A program made the position numbers and the translations under genes. The notes below the pieces were generated by a model that saw only the letters and a list, made by a program, of their open reading frames with translations, was not told the DNA's origin and searched no databases. Source: Kitasatospora atroaurantiaca (lineage in GTDB: Bacteria > Actinomycetota > Actinomycetes > Streptomycetales > Streptomycetaceae). From it: a stretch of 64,000 nt of DNA. How positions within the stretch are numbered: the first letter of the stretch is position 1; each line of letters starts with the position of its first letter. The stretch covers positions 1,488,001 to 1,552,000 of the forward strand of contig NZ_VIVR01000001.1 of assembly GCF_007828955.1 (NCBI RefSeq), in the 5' to 3' direction. Below are positions 11,711-20,948 of this stretch, piece after piece.

Positions 11711-12115
11711 TCAGCCCGGCAGGCCCTCCCGGACCCGGCGCGACACCGCGAAGGCCTGCAGGTCGAGCGTCCCCGGCGGTTCGGCGAGGCCGGGCCCGCC
11801 GGCCCGTACCCAGGCGGTTATCTCGTCGAGCATGTCGTCCGCCAGCACCCACCCCAGCCACACCGGGCGGCCGCCCGCCGCCCGGCCCTCGGCCGAGGGG
11901 CTGACCACCACCACGTTGGAGTGGTCGCAGGCGTCGAGGCACTGCACCGCCCGGACCTTGCCCGCGTCGCCGACGCCCTCCCTCAGACGCTCCAGCTGCC
12001 CGGCGTGGTCGACGCCCGGGTGCTTGGCCGCCACACCGCAGCAGCAGCCCCGGCAGACGGTGACCGTGACCGGTGCGGCCGGGGCGGCGGGCTCCTTGCG
12101 GGTACGACGGGCCAT
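11711..12115 (-). CDS. Thioredoxin-like (2Fe-2S) ferredoxin domain protein
   Basis: A 134-residue protein with the cysteine layout of thioredoxin-fold 2Fe-2S ferredoxins: Cys21, Cys24-26 (CRGCCCG) and, after 32 residues, Cys59 and Cys63 (CLDAC). Such proteins bind one 2Fe-2S cluster and pass electrons to unknown partners. A Lys/Arg-rich start and Pro/Ala linker precede the domain. ATG 12115 has a GGAAGG site. The class IV aminotransferase lies 85 bases downstream in the same direction, so the two may be co-transcribed. Confidence 0.82.
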   Translation of the reverse strand: MARRTRKEPAAPAAPVTVTVCRGCCCGVAAKHPGVDHAGQLERLREGVGDAGKVRAVQCLDACDHSNVVVVSPSAEGRAAGGRPVWLGWVLADDMLDEITAWVRAGGPGLAEPPGTLDLQAFAVSRRVREGLPG

Positions 12116-12222
12116 CAGCTTCCTTCCGACAGGCTCCGGGGTCGCGGAACCGCGCCCCCATGATCACCAGATTCTGCCCCACCGGCTCAAGATCCCTGTC
12201 GCGAGCCTCCGCCCGGCTGCAT

Positions 12223-12238
12223 ATGGTGATCGCACCAT
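12223..12238. promoter_or_regulatory. Inverted repeat upstream of the CBS-domain gene
   Basis: ATGGTG-ATCG-CACCAT is a perfect six-base inverted repeat 43 bases before the GTG start of the CBS gene and could be a regulator site. No matching regulator is recognised nearby. Confidence 0.35.
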
Positions 12239-12280
12239 CACATTCCGCTTCCGCTCCGGAGCGGTCACGAAGGAGTTTCC

Positions 12281-12718
12281 GTGTTCAAGGCAAGCGACAT
12301 CATGCACGCCGGCGCCAAGTGCATCGGGCAGGACCAGACCCTGATGGAGGCCGCCAAGATGATGGCCGACATGAACGTCGGCGCCCTCCCCATCTGCGGC
12401 AATGACCAGCTGCTCAAGGGCATCGTCACGGACCGTGACATCGTCACCAAATGTATCGCCAAGGGCAAGGACCCGTCGATGATGAAGGCGATGGACCTCG
12501 GCGGCCATCTGCACTGCGTCCGCGCCGATGACGACATGGACACCGTGCTGAAGAAGATGGAAGAGCACCAGATCCGCCGCATGCCGGTGATCGACAGCGA
12601 GAAGAAGCTGGTCGGCATGATCAGTGAGGCCGACCTCGCCATGGGCCACCGCGAGGGCAGCCGGGTGACGGACCAGCAGATCCTGGAATTCATGGACAGC
12701 GTCTACATGATGCGCTGA
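12281..12718 (+). CDS. CBS-domain protein, HRP1-like
   Basis: The 145-residue protein consists of two CBS domains (about residues 8-65 and 75-130) and nothing else. It resembles Mycobacterium tuberculosis hypoxic response protein 1, including cysteines at positions 14 and 39, which form a disulfide in that protein. CBS pairs usually bind adenine nucleotides. The start is GTG 12281 with an AAGGAG site. Lysine, aspartate and methionine content is higher than in neighbours. Regulation by the inverted repeat at 12223 is possible. The role under low oxygen or dormancy is inferred from the family only. Confidence 0.88.
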   Translation: MFKASDIMHAGAKCIGQDQTLMEAAKMMADMNVGALPICGNDQLLKGIVTDRDIVTKCIAKGKDPSMMKAMDLGGHLHCVRADDDMDTVLKKMEEHQIRRMPVIDSEKKLVGMISEADLAMGHREGSRVTDQQILEFMDSVYMMR

Positions 12719-12730
12719 ACCACCGCGGAG

Positions 12731-12763
12731 ACGGCGCCCGGCACACCCCGTGCCGGGCGCCGT
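12731..12763. terminator. Bidirectional terminator
   Basis: ACGGCGCCCGGCAC and its exact complement GTGCCGGGCGCCGT form a 14-base-pair stem with a five-base loop. It fills the gap between the convergent CBS and flavin dehydrogenase genes. Confidence 0.85.
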
Positions 12764-12768
12764 GCGCG

Positions 12769-14424
12769 CTATCCGGTGGCCTCGGCCGCCGCCCGCCCCG
12801 CCGCCCGGCCGGAGAAGAGGCAGCCGCCGAGGAAGGTGCCCTCCAGCGAGCGGTAGCCGTGCACCCCGCCGCCGCCGAAGCCGGCCGCCTCCCCCGCCGC
12901 GTACACGCCGTCCAGCACCGAGCCGTCGGCGCGCAGGACGCGGGAGGACAGGTCGGTCTCCAGCCCGCCGAGCGACTTGCGGGTCAGGATGTTCAGCCGG
13001 ACGGCGATCAGCGGGCCCGCTTTGGGGTCGAGCAGGCGGTGCGGGGCAGCGGTGCGGATCAGCTTGTCGCCGAGGTAGCGGCGGGCTCCGTGGATGGCCG
13101 TGACCTGCAGGTCCTTGCTGAAGGGGTTGGCCATCTCGCGGTCCCGGGCCTCGATCTCGCGGCGCAGCTCGGCCTCGTCGATCAGGGCCTCGGGGGCCTT
13201 CGCGTTCATGCCGCGGACCAGCTCCCCGAGGTCGTCCGCCACCACGAAGTCGGCGCCGTGCTTCTTGAACGCCTCGACCGGCCCGGTGGCCCCGGGCAGC
13301 GCCCGGCCGAGCACCCCGCGGATGCTCTTGCCCGTCAGGTCCGGGTTCTGCTCGGAGCCGGAGAGGGCGAACTCCTTCTCGATGATCTTCTGGGTGAGGA
13401 CGAACCAGGTGTGGTCGTAACCGGTCGTCATGATGTGTTCGAGCGTGCCCAGCGTGTCGAAGCCGGGGAACAGCGGTACGGGCAGCCGCCGCCCGCGCGC
13501 GTCCAGCCAGAGTGAGGACGGCCCCGGCAGGATGCGGATGCCGTGCTTGGGCCAGATCGGGTCCCAGTTCTCGATGCCCTCGGTGTAGTGCCACATCCGG
13601 TCGCCGTTGATCAGATGGCCGCCGGCGGCACCGGCGATGTCGAGCATCAGGCCGTCCACGTGCGCGGGGACGCCGGAGAGCATCCGCTCGGGCGGCGTAC
13701 CGAGCCGGGCGGGCCAGGCCTTGCGTACGAGCTCGTGGTTGCCGCCGATACCGCCCGAGGTGACGATCACGGCCTGCGCCCGGAGTTCGAAGGAGCCCGC
13801 CACCTCGCGCGAGCTCGCCACGCCGCGGTCGACCGTGCTCGGTACCAGCACCTCGCCGCTGACGGTGTCGGTCACCCCGCCGGTGGCCGCCAGGCCGGTG
13901 ACCCGGTGCCGGAAGCGCAGGTCGACCAGCCCGCGGGCGGCGGCGGCCCGCACCCGGAGGGCGAACGGCTCTACGAGACCGGGGCCCGTGCCCCAGGTGA
14001 TGTGGAAGCGCGGGACGGAGTTCCCCGGCCCGCTGGCCAGCAGTCCGCCCCGCTCGGCCCAGCCGACCACCGGGAAGAACCGCACGCCCTGCGCGTGCAG
14101 CCAGGCACGCTTCTCCCCCGCCGCGAAGTCGACGTACGCCTCGGCCCACCGGCGCGGCCAGTGGTCCTCGTCCCGGTCGAATCCCGCCGTGCCGAGCCAG
14201 TCCTGCCAGGCGAGCTCGTGGGAGTCGCGGATGCGCATCCGGCGCTGCTCGGGCGAGTCGACCAGGAAGAGGCCGCCGAAGGACCAGTGCGCCTGTCCGC
14301 CGAGCGAGGCCGCGGGCTCCTGGTCGAGCAGGATCACCTTGCGTCCGGCGTCGGCCAGTTCGGCGGTGGCGACCAGGCCCGCGAGGCCGGCTCCGATGAC
14401 GATGACGTCGGCGTCGAGTGCCAC
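12769..14424 (-). CDS. FAD-binding dehydrogenase (3-ketosteroid dehydrogenase/fumarate reductase superfamily)
   Basis: A 551-residue flavoprotein. The N-terminal Rossmann motif VIVIGAGLAGLVATAELADAG (residues 7-27) binds FAD, and a C-terminal GVYAAGEAAGFGGGGVHGY segment closes the FAD site. The fold is that of KstD-like dehydrogenases and fumarate reductases; an SLEGTFLGGCLFSGRAAG end is characteristic of the actinobacterial 'FAD-binding dehydrogenase' group whose substrate is not established. The start is GTG 14424 with a GGAGG site. It is divergent from the SGNH esterase, across a region with two strong inverted repeats. Confidence 0.87.
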   Translation of the reverse strand: MALDADVIVIGAGLAGLVATAELADAGRKVILLDQEPAASLGGQAHWSFGGLFLVDSPEQRRMRIRDSHELAWQDWLGTAGFDRDEDHWPRRWAEAYVDFAAGEKRAWLHAQGVRFFPVVGWAERGGLLASGPGNSVPRFHITWGTGPGLVEPFALRVRAAAARGLVDLRFRHRVTGLAATGGVTDTVSGEVLVPSTVDRGVASSREVAGSFELRAQAVIVTSGGIGGNHELVRKAWPARLGTPPERMLSGVPAHVDGLMLDIAGAAGGHLINGDRMWHYTEGIENWDPIWPKHGIRILPGPSSLWLDARGRRLPVPLFPGFDTLGTLEHIMTTGYDHTWFVLTQKIIEKEFALSGSEQNPDLTGKSIRGVLGRALPGATGPVEAFKKHGADFVVADDLGELVRGMNAKAPEALIDEAELRREIEARDREMANPFSKDLQVTAIHGARRYLGDKLIRTAAPHRLLDPKAGPLIAVRLNILTRKSLGGLETDLSSRVLRADGSVLDGVYAAGEAAGFGGGGVHGYRSLEGTFLGGCLFSGRAAGRAAAEATG

Positions 14425-14510
14425 GGGCGGTCCTCCAGGGTCAGCAGGGTGTGTCGGATTCTGCGGCCTGCCAACCTGCCAGTCAACCGGCCGGTAACAA
14501 GCCGCCGCCC

Positions 14511-14566
14511 GAATTACGCTCCACCCCGTTTCCGAATGTCCTTCGCTACGCGGTGGAGCGTAATTC
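14511..14566. promoter_or_regulatory. Long inverted repeat in divergent promoter region
   Basis: GAATTACGCTCCACC (14511-14525) and GGTGGAGCGTAATTC (14552-14566) are perfect 15-base arms with a 26-base spacer. It lies between divergent genes, so a terminator role is less likely than a regulator site or cruciform. Confidence 0.6.
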
Positions 14567-14592
14567 CGAATACGCCTGACGGCTATTCGGAA
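14564..14592. promoter_or_regulatory. Second inverted repeat with TTCCGAAT motif
   Basis: TTCCGAATA (14564-14572) and TATTCGGAA (14584-14592) are perfect nine-base arms separated by 11 bases, overlapping the previous repeat. A third TTCCGAAT copy sits in its spacer at about 14530. Confidence 0.5.
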
Positions 14593-14712
14593 ATTCCCCG
14601 GTCAATTATCTGGACGCGCATGTAACTTGACGGTAACTTACCGATCAGTAGTAGCTGTGGCCCGGCTTGCACCCCCACCCACCCCACCCGTTTCTCTCCC
14701 CCAGGAGGAACC

Positions 14713-15639
14713 GTGCTCAGCCCTGCCCTGAAACGTACGTCCGCCCTGGTCAGCGGCGTGGTCATGGCCGCCGCGCTCACCGCTCTCACCGCACCCGCGG
14801 CCCACGCCACCGAGGGCGCGGGCTCCTACGTCGCGCTCGGCGACTCCTATGCCGCGGGCGCCGGCGTGCCCGGCCAGTCGGCCGGACTCTGCCTGCGATC
14901 CGACCACAACTACGGCCATCTGGTGGCCGCCGCACTCAAGAGCAGCACGTACACGGACGTCACCTGCTCGGCCGCCAAGGTCAAGGCGATCACCTCGGCC
15001 CAGTACGACGCCTTCATCCGGGTGAACGACCCACAGCTGGACGGGGTCAGGGCCGACACCGGTCTGATCACCCTGGGCATCGGCGGCAACGACCTCGGCA
15101 CCTCCGACCTGGGTATCGGCGAGGTGATCGCGACCTGCGTGGCGGGCGCCGTGGTCAACCCGCTGGGCACCCCCTGCCACGACGTCTACGGCCACGGGCA
15201 CTGGGACTGGAACCACTGGGCCTGGGAGTACGGCGAGGACGACCTCGTCAACCGGATCGACGCCGCGGCCCCGCAGCTCGCCGACGCGCTGCAGCGCATC
15301 CACGCCAAGGCCCTGAACGCCAAGATCCTGGTGGTCGGTTACCCGTCGGTGCTCCCCGACAACGAGTGGGACTGCCTCGGCCGCCAGCCCGTCACCGTCG
15401 GGGACGTCGCCTACCTGCGCGGCATCCTCGGCAAGCTCAACACCATGCTGGCCGCCACCTCCGCAGCCAACGGCGCCACCTACGTGGACACCATGGCCGC
15501 GACCAAGGGGCACGACGTCTGCTCGGACGACCGGTGGATCGAGGGCGCCCTCCCGGGCTCTCCCGCCGTCCCGTTCCACCCCAACGCCACCGGGGAGCAG
15601 GCGCTGGCGGGCGCGGTGCTGAAGACCCTGGGCCACTGA
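14713..15639 (+). CDS. Secreted SGNH/GDSL-family esterase or lipase
   Basis: The 308-residue product has a Sec signal peptide ending near APAAHA (residue 32) and then the SGNH fold. Block I is LGDSYAAG with nucleophile Ser45, block III is GIGGNDLG, and the terminal His is His289 in FHPN. Six or more cysteines fit disulfides of the secreted Streptomyces lipase group. The GTG start at 14713 follows AGGAGGAA. It acts outside the cell on ester or acyl substrates. A perfect 20-bp terminator follows the stop. Confidence 0.92.
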   Translation: MLSPALKRTSALVSGVVMAAALTALTAPAAHATEGAGSYVALGDSYAAGAGVPGQSAGLCLRSDHNYGHLVAAALKSSTYTDVTCSAAKVKAITSAQYDAFIRVNDPQLDGVRADTGLITLGIGGNDLGTSDLGIGEVIATCVAGAVVNPLGTPCHDVYGHGHWDWNHWAWEYGEDDLVNRIDAAAPQLADALQRIHAKALNAKILVVGYPSVLPDNEWDCLGRQPVTVGDVAYLRGILGKLNTMLAATSAANGATYVDTMAATKGHDVCSDDRWIEGALPGSPAVPFHPNATGEQALAGAVLKTLGH

Positions 15640-15662
15640 CCTCGGGGCACCGACCGGAAGAG

Positions 15663-15710
15663 CGCGCAGCGGGGGCACGGCCGGGGAGGTGGCCGTGCCC
15701 CCGCTGCGCG
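15663..15710. terminator. Bidirectional terminator
   Basis: Perfect 20-base arms (15663-15682 and 15691-15710; left arm CGCGCAGCGGGGGCACGGCC) surround an eight-base loop. It separates the convergent SGNH esterase and nuclease genes. Confidence 0.92.
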
Positions 15711-15716
15711 TCGGCC

Positions 15717-18146
15717 TCACGGCTTGATGCGGACCACCTGCGGGTCGTGGTCGCTCGCCTGGACCGCGAACTCACTGTTGATGTGCACCACGTCGTACTT
15801 GACGTGCTTCAGCGCCGGGCTGACCAGGATGTGGTCGAGCACCTGCGAGTTGCCCTGGTAGACGTACGAGTACCGCTGGCTCTCCGGCAGGTCGTTGACC
15901 AGGTCGCGCAGCACGCCGTCCTTGGTGAGCGTGGCCAGCGCCGGGGAGAACTGGTAGTCGTTGAAGTCGCCGAGCGAGACCACCCGGGCGTCCGGGTCGG
16001 CGGCCAGCAGCTTGGCGACGAAGGCCTGCTCGACCGTCGCCTGCTTGACGCGCTGCACCTCGGAGCTGCGGGTCGGAGCCTGGAAGCGGCTGTCCAGGCC
16101 CTGGTCGCCACCCTTGCTGTTGAAGTGGTTGGCGATGACGAAGATCTTCTTGTTGTGGAAGCGGAACTGGCCGACCAGCGGCTTGCGGCTGCTGTTCCAG
16201 GCCTCGTTGCCGGGGTCGATCCGGCCCGGGGAGGCGGTGAGCGAGGCCCACTTGCCGGTGCCGGTGACGTCCACGGCGGTGGTGGAGTCGCCGCCCGCGA
16301 TGTCCTCGAAGGAGATCCGCTCCGGGTTGAACAGGAAGACCTGGCGGATGTTGCCGCCCGGCTCGCCGCCGTCCTTGCCGTCCACCGGGTTGATGGAGCG
16401 CCAGTCGTACGCCGGGCCGCCGGCCGCCTTGATCGCGGCGACGAACTTGGCCACCGTGGCGTCGGCGTCCACCGTGCCGTCGTTGGTCGGGCCGTTGTTG
16501 TCCTGGATCTCCTCCAGGGTCACGACGTCGGGCGACCGCAGGTTGGTGACGACGCCCTCGGCGAGCTGGGCGAACTTCTCGTCGGAGTCGCTCGGGTCGA
16601 GGTTCTCGACGTTGTACGTGGCGACGGAGACCTCGCTGGGCAGGGCCCGCGAGGTGACCTCGCGCTTCAGGCCGTTGTCCTGGACCGCGCCGATGCTGCC
16701 CGCGGCGATGGTGTAGCCGCCGAACTGGTTGTAGTCCAGCGGGCCGGCGGTGGTGCCGGTCAGCCGGTCGCCGACGTTGGCCACCGGGAAGGGCTGCTGG
16801 GCCACCGGGGTGAGCGACTGGACCATCAGCCGGCCGGGGTTGGGGTTGTCGTAGCCGAGGTAGACGACGCCGCCGCGCTCGCTGCGCTCGTCCTCGCAAC
16901 GGGCGTCGACCCAGAGCTCGTTGTACTTGTCGGTGGCCTGCACCACGGGGACGTTGCCGACCTGGACGTTCATGCCCTCCAGCGACTCGTACAGGTCCAG
17001 CGCGTACGTGCCGGGCTGCAGGGTCAGGCCGTCGATGCTGCCGCCGGCCGCGTCCGGGGCGTACGCCGCGGGGATGTCGGCGCCGCTCAGCACGACCGGG
17101 GCGGGCACCGCGTTGCCCGAGGAGAGCACCGTGACGGACGGGTTGGTGAGCTGGGTGACGGACTGTCCGCCACCGTTGTAGGCCGGGTAGTACTCCCCCA
17201 CCTTGCCGGTGACCAGCACCGAGTCGCCGACCGCGACGGTGGGCACCGCGCTGCCGGTGTAGACGAAGATGCCCTCGCTGGTGGCCGGGTCGGCGTCCGC
17301 GTTCGGGTCCTGGATCCAGAAGCCCTTGGAGCCGTACGTGCGCACGCCGGTGACGATGCCGGGGACGCCCGCGATGGTCTTGCCGAGCTTGGGCGAGACC
17401 CGGGTGGTGCCCTGGATGTCGTGGATCCGGATGCTGCCCGGCTCGGTCGGGCCGGTCGAGGTGCCGCCGGTGTCGGAGGTCTCCCCGAGGGAGTTGGTCG
17501 GGGTCGGGGCACCGGCCTTCAGGTCGGCCGCGTTGTCGTCGGTGTCGGCGAGGGCCGAACCGCGCGCCACCGAGGTGGTGTTGCTCGTACCGGCCGCCGA
17601 GGCGCTGCCCTCGTGGACCACGGCGGTGCCGAAGCCGACCAGGTCGCGGACGTGCGGGTCGGCGGCGCAGTCGGCGGCGGTCTTGCAGGTGAGCGGGTCG
17701 GTGCCCTCGACCAGCGCGACGGTGCCGCTGGTGGCGGAGAGCGCGAGGCTGCCGGTGGCGTCGGCGGTGGGCAGGTCCACCGTGCCGCCCGCACCCGCCG
17801 CCTCGGCGACCAGGAAGCGGCCGCCGGGGGCTATCGAGCCGGTCAGTGGGGTCACGCCCCACTTCGAGGTCGCGCCGGGCGTGCCGGAGATGTACTGGAC
17901 GCTGTAGCCCGCCAGGCCGAAGGCGGCGCCGCCCTTGTTGGCCAGCTCGATGAAGTCGTTCTTCAGCACGGCACCGGAGTTGCCGCCGCCGCCGTACACC
18001 TCGGCGATGACCGCGTCGGCCGAGGGCGCGGCGACGGCGCCCGGCAGCGGCACCAGAACCAGGGAGGCCGCGACGCCGGCCGGGAGGATCGTCGCGCGCA
18101 GCAGCGTTCTGCGCGAGCGGGGGCGGGGAGCGGTGGACTTGGTCAC
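15717..18146 (-). CDS. Secreted nuclease: lamin-tail domain plus endonuclease/exonuclease/phosphatase domain
   Basis: The 809-residue product resembles ExeM-type extracellular DNases. An Arg-rich signal (RPRSRRTLLRATILPAGVAA) is followed by a lamin-tail domain (about 42-200, VIAEVYGGGGNSG), a central OB-like region (about 235-480) and an EEP catalytic domain (about 505-809). Catalytic-type segments are VATYNVENL, VVTLEEIQDN, FVIANHFNSK, VVSLGDFNDY and QASDHDPQV. The GTG start at 18146 has a distant GGAG site. It likely scavenges phosphate or nucleotides from extracellular DNA, or remodels it. The signal has a twin arginine but lacks a strict Tat consensus. Confidence 0.92.
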   Translation of the reverse strand: MTKSTAPRPRSRRTLLRATILPAGVAASLVLVPLPGAVAAPSADAVIAEVYGGGGNSGAVLKNDFIELANKGGAAFGLAGYSVQYISGTPGATSKWGVTPLTGSIAPGGRFLVAEAAGAGGTVDLPTADATGSLALSATSGTVALVEGTDPLTCKTAADCAADPHVRDLVGFGTAVVHEGSASAAGTSNTTSVARGSALADTDDNAADLKAGAPTPTNSLGETSDTGGTSTGPTEPGSIRIHDIQGTTRVSPKLGKTIAGVPGIVTGVRTYGSKGFWIQDPNADADPATSEGIFVYTGSAVPTVAVGDSVLVTGKVGEYYPAYNGGGQSVTQLTNPSVTVLSSGNAVPAPVVLSGADIPAAYAPDAAGGSIDGLTLQPGTYALDLYESLEGMNVQVGNVPVVQATDKYNELWVDARCEDERSERGGVVYLGYDNPNPGRLMVQSLTPVAQQPFPVANVGDRLTGTTAGPLDYNQFGGYTIAAGSIGAVQDNGLKREVTSRALPSEVSVATYNVENLDPSDSDEKFAQLAEGVVTNLRSPDVVTLEEIQDNNGPTNDGTVDADATVAKFVAAIKAAGGPAYDWRSINPVDGKDGGEPGGNIRQVFLFNPERISFEDIAGGDSTTAVDVTGTGKWASLTASPGRIDPGNEAWNSSRKPLVGQFRFHNKKIFVIANHFNSKGGDQGLDSRFQAPTRSSEVQRVKQATVEQAFVAKLLAADPDARVVSLGDFNDYQFSPALATLTKDGVLRDLVNDLPESQRYSYVYQGNSQVLDHILVSPALKHVKYDVVHINSEFAVQASDHDPQVVRIKP

Positions 18147-18638
18147 CGGGACAGGACTCCTTCGGCTGCCGGGCCATCACGGTGACCCGGCGTCAGGGTG
18201 CAGCAAGGTCCCCCGGCGCTCGTGGGGTCGCCGGGAGCTGAGGGTGGATCAGAGTGCGGGCATGGCAAGGCAGCACGGTGCACTACTCGCGTAGATCACG
18301 AGCCGGGCGAAGCCGGACGGGCCCAAGATACGCGCGTAGAAAATGACGCGACAAGACATCGTTCGTTAACACTTGGCGCACCATCGGCCGCCGCCCGGCA
18401 TCGCGCCCTCCCATCCGTGGCCAGCCGTTGCCAAGGATCAACATTTTCAAACATCCGACTGGGACTGCACCGGTGTGGACTGATCTACCGTCAGATCTGG
18501 TCAGGAGGTGGGCCGGAGACCCTGCGTGGAGTCTTGACGCGAACCTGAAACGCCGCTCTCATGTGTTGCATTCCGTTGGAACGCGTGGGCTTTGGTTGCC
18601 TTCGCGCCCCGCCCCCACCACCCTGCAGGAGCCGCACC
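18147..18638. other. Divergent intergenic region, nuclease and alpha-galactosidase promoters
   Basis: No gene is seen in these 492 bases. An AT-richer patch at 18335-18375 (with GTTAAC) may hold the nuclease promoter. On the other side TTGACG at 18533-18538 could be a -35 for the alpha-galactosidase, with a small TTCC-GTT-GGAA palindrome at about 18571 downstream. Confidence 0.4.
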
Positions 18639-20768
18639 GTGCCGTCCCGCAGAACCTCCTGGCGCCGCCGCTCGGCCGCCGCGCTCACGTCACTCGCCCT
18701 GCTGACCGGAGGCGGCGCCCTCGCCGCCGCCGGCCAGCTCGCCACCGCCCCACCCGCGCTGGCACTGGACAACGGACTGGCCGTCACCCCGCAGATGGGG
18801 TTCAACAACTGGAACTCCACCCACTGCCGGGCCGAGTTCAACGAGGCGATGGTCAAGGGCATCGCCGACCTCTTCGTCACCAAGGGCCTCAAGGCGGCCG
18901 GCTACCAGTACGTCAACCTGGACGACTGCTGGGCGCTGCCCAACCGCGACTCCTCAGGCAACCTCGTCCCCGACCCGGTCCGATTCCCGAACGGCATCAA
19001 GGCCGTCGCCGACTACGTGCACGGCAAGGGCCTGAAGTTCGGCATCTACTCCAGCGCCGGGAGCAAGACCTGCGACGTCCAGGGCTTCCCCGGCGGCCTC
19101 GGCCACGAGCAGCAGGACGCCAACCTCTGGGCCTCCTGGGGCGTGGACTACCTCAAGTACGACAACTGCAACAACCAGGGCGTGGACGTCCTGACCCGCT
19201 ACACGGCGATGCGCGACGCCCTGAAGGCCACCGGCCGCCCGATCCTGTACAGCATCTGCGAGTGGGGCTCCAGCCAGCCCTGGAACTGGGCGCAGCCGGT
19301 GGGCAACTCCTGGCGCACCACCGGGGACATCGGCGACTCCTGGTCCAGCATGCTGGGCATCGCCCACGCGAACCAGCCGCTCGCCCCCTACGCCCGCGTC
19401 GGCGCCTGGAACGACCCGGACATGCTGGAGGTCGGCAACGGCGGTATGACGGACACCGAGTACCGCACCCACTTCAGCCTCTGGGCCGAGATGGCGGCCC
19501 CGCTGCTGATCGGCAGCGACCTGCGCAGCGCGAGCCAGGCCACCCTGGACATCCTGACGAACAGTGATGTCATCGCCGTCGACCAGGACCCGCTCGGACG
19601 GCAGGGCACCGTGGTCTCGAGCTCCGGCGGCAAGGTGGTGATGTCCAAGCCGCTGGCGGACGGCAGCCGGGCGGTCACCCTGACCAACGAGAACGCCTCC
19701 ACCGCCACCGTCTCCACCACCGTGCAGGACCTCGGCATCGGCGGCGCGGCCTCGTACGCCGTCAAGGACCTGTGGACCAAGGCGGGCAGCTCGACCACAG
19801 GCGCCGTCAGCGCCTCCGTCCCCGCGCACGGCACGGTGATGCTCAGGATCACCCCGGGCAACCCCGTCCCGCCGCCCAGCGGGCTGAGCCGGCTCAGCGA
19901 CCTGACCTGGAACTCGGCCGTCAACGGCTGGGGACCGGTCGAACGCGACCGGAGCAACGGGGAGAGCACGGCGGGCGACGGCAGGACGCTGGCCATCCGG
20001 GGCACCCAGTACGGCAAGGGCCTCGGCGTCCATGCCCAGAGCGACATCACCTACCACCTGGGCGGCACCTGCAAGAACCTCGGCGTCGACGTCGGGGTGG
20101 ACGACGAGGTCAACGGCAACGGCTCGGTGGTCTTCCAGATCTACCGCGACGGCACCAAGGTCGCCGACAGCGGGGTGCTCACCGGAAAGGACCCGGCGAA
20201 GCACCTGAGCGCCGATCTCACCGGCGGCACCAAGCTACGGCTGGTGGTCACCGACGGCGGAAACGGCATCAACTACGACCACGCGGACTGGGCCAACCCC
20301 AAGCTGGCCTGCGGCGACGGCCCTTCGGCCGGCACCCGCGCGCTCAGCGACCTCTCCTGGACCTCCGCCGTCAGCGGCTGGGGCCCGGTGGAGCGTGACC
20401 GCAGCAACGGCGAGCAGCCCGCCGGCGACGGCCGCACCCTCACCGTCCAGGGTGCGCCCTACGCCAAGGGCCTGGGCGTCCACGCCTACAGCGAGGTCAG
20501 CTACTACCTCGGCGGCACCTGCACCGGCCTCGGTACGGACGTGGGTGTGGACGACGAGTCGACGAGCAAGGGTTCGGTGGTCTTCCAGATCTACCGGGAC
20601 ACCACCAAGGTCGCCGACAGCGGCGTGCTGACCTTCAACGACGCCGCGAAGCACCTGACGGCCGACCTGACCGGCGGCTACGAGCTGCGGCTGGTGGTCA
20701 CCGACGGGGGTGACGGCGCCACCTCCGACCATGCGGACTGGGCTGCGCCCCAGCTCACCTGCAGCTGA
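18639..20768 (+). CDS. Secreted GH27 alpha-galactosidase with two NPCBM domains
   Basis: The 709-residue enzyme removes terminal alpha-D-galactose from galactomannan or raffinose-type sugars outside the cell. An Arg-rich signal peptide (to about residue 43) precedes the GH27 barrel, with nucleophile Asp175 (YLKYDNC) and acid/base Asp261 (WNDPDML). A beta domain follows, then two tandem NPCBM carbohydrate-binding domains that share [12 protein letters not shown] and KGLGVHA. The GTG at 18639 has a GGAG site eight bases away; an upstream in-frame ATG at 18561 has none and would add a Pro/Cys-rich lead before the signal. The tandem NPCBM repeat probably arose by duplication. Confidence 0.94.
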   Translation: MPSRRTSWRRRSAAALTSLALLTGGGALAAAGQLATAPPALALDNGLAVTPQMGFNNWNSTHCRAEFNEAMVKGIADLFVTKGLKAAGYQYVNLDDCWALPNRDSSGNLVPDPVRFPNGIKAVADYVHGKGLKFGIYSSAGSKTCDVQGFPGGLGHEQQDANLWASWGVDYLKYDNCNNQGVDVLTRYTAMRDALKATGRPILYSICEWGSSQPWNWAQPVGNSWRTTGDIGDSWSSMLGIAHANQPLAPYARVGAWNDPDMLEVGNGGMTDTEYRTHFSLWAEMAAPLLIGSDLRSASQATLDILTNSDVIAVDQDPLGRQGTVVSSSGGKVVMSKPLADGSRAVTLTNENASTATVSTTVQDLGIGGAASYAVKDLWTKAGSSTTGAVSASVPAHGTVMLRITPGNPVPPPSGLSRLSDLTWNSAVNGWGPVERDRSNGESTAGDGRTLAIRGTQYGKGLGVHAQSDITYHLGGTCKNLGVDVGVDDEVNGNGSVVFQIYRDGTKVADSGVLTGKDPAKHLSADLTGGTKLRLVVTDGGNGINYDHADWANPKLACGDGPSAGTRALSDLSWTSAVSGWGPVERDRSNGEQPAGDGRTLTVQGAPYAKGLGVHAYSEVSYYLGGTCTGLGTDVGVDDESTSKGSVVFQIYRDTTKVADSGVLTFNDAAKHLTADLTGGYELRLVVTDGGDGATSDHADWAAPQLTCS

Positions 20769-20789
20769 GCCAGGCCCTGCCCGGGGGCG

Positions 20790-20925
20790 CCACCGGCGGG
20801 TGAGGCTTCGGGCCGGCCACAGGGCGCGTGGGGGCACCTCCCGGCCGAAGGCTGGGGGAGAACTGCGCGAGGCGGAAGGCTACGGGCCGTTGCTTCCGAT
20901 CTCGCGCAGTTCCCCGCGCCCCTGA
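20790..20925. repeat. Dispersed intergenic repeat with GC-rich hairpin
   Basis: The stretch from GCGCGAGGCGGAAGGCT (about 20866) to CGCGCAGTTCCCCGCGCCCC (about 20922) is nearly identical to the element at 25437-25511. GAACTGCGCGA and TCGCGCAGTTC form its outer stem. It lies between the convergent alpha-galactosidase and nickel permease genes and may serve as their terminator. Confidence 0.75.
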
Positions 20926-20948
20926 TAGTGCAACCGGCTCGGGCTGCC

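Noticed and set aside
14667..18185. 1,172-codon plus-strand frame across the SGNH and nuclease genes
   Set aside because: It is out of frame with the SGNH esterase and antisense to the nuclease, with no motif or ribosome-binding site; a GC-bias artefact.
18335..18375. Possible PHO box before the secreted nuclease
   Set aside because: GTTAAC and nearby bases do not give two 11-base GTTCACC-type direct repeats, so a PhoP site is not supported.
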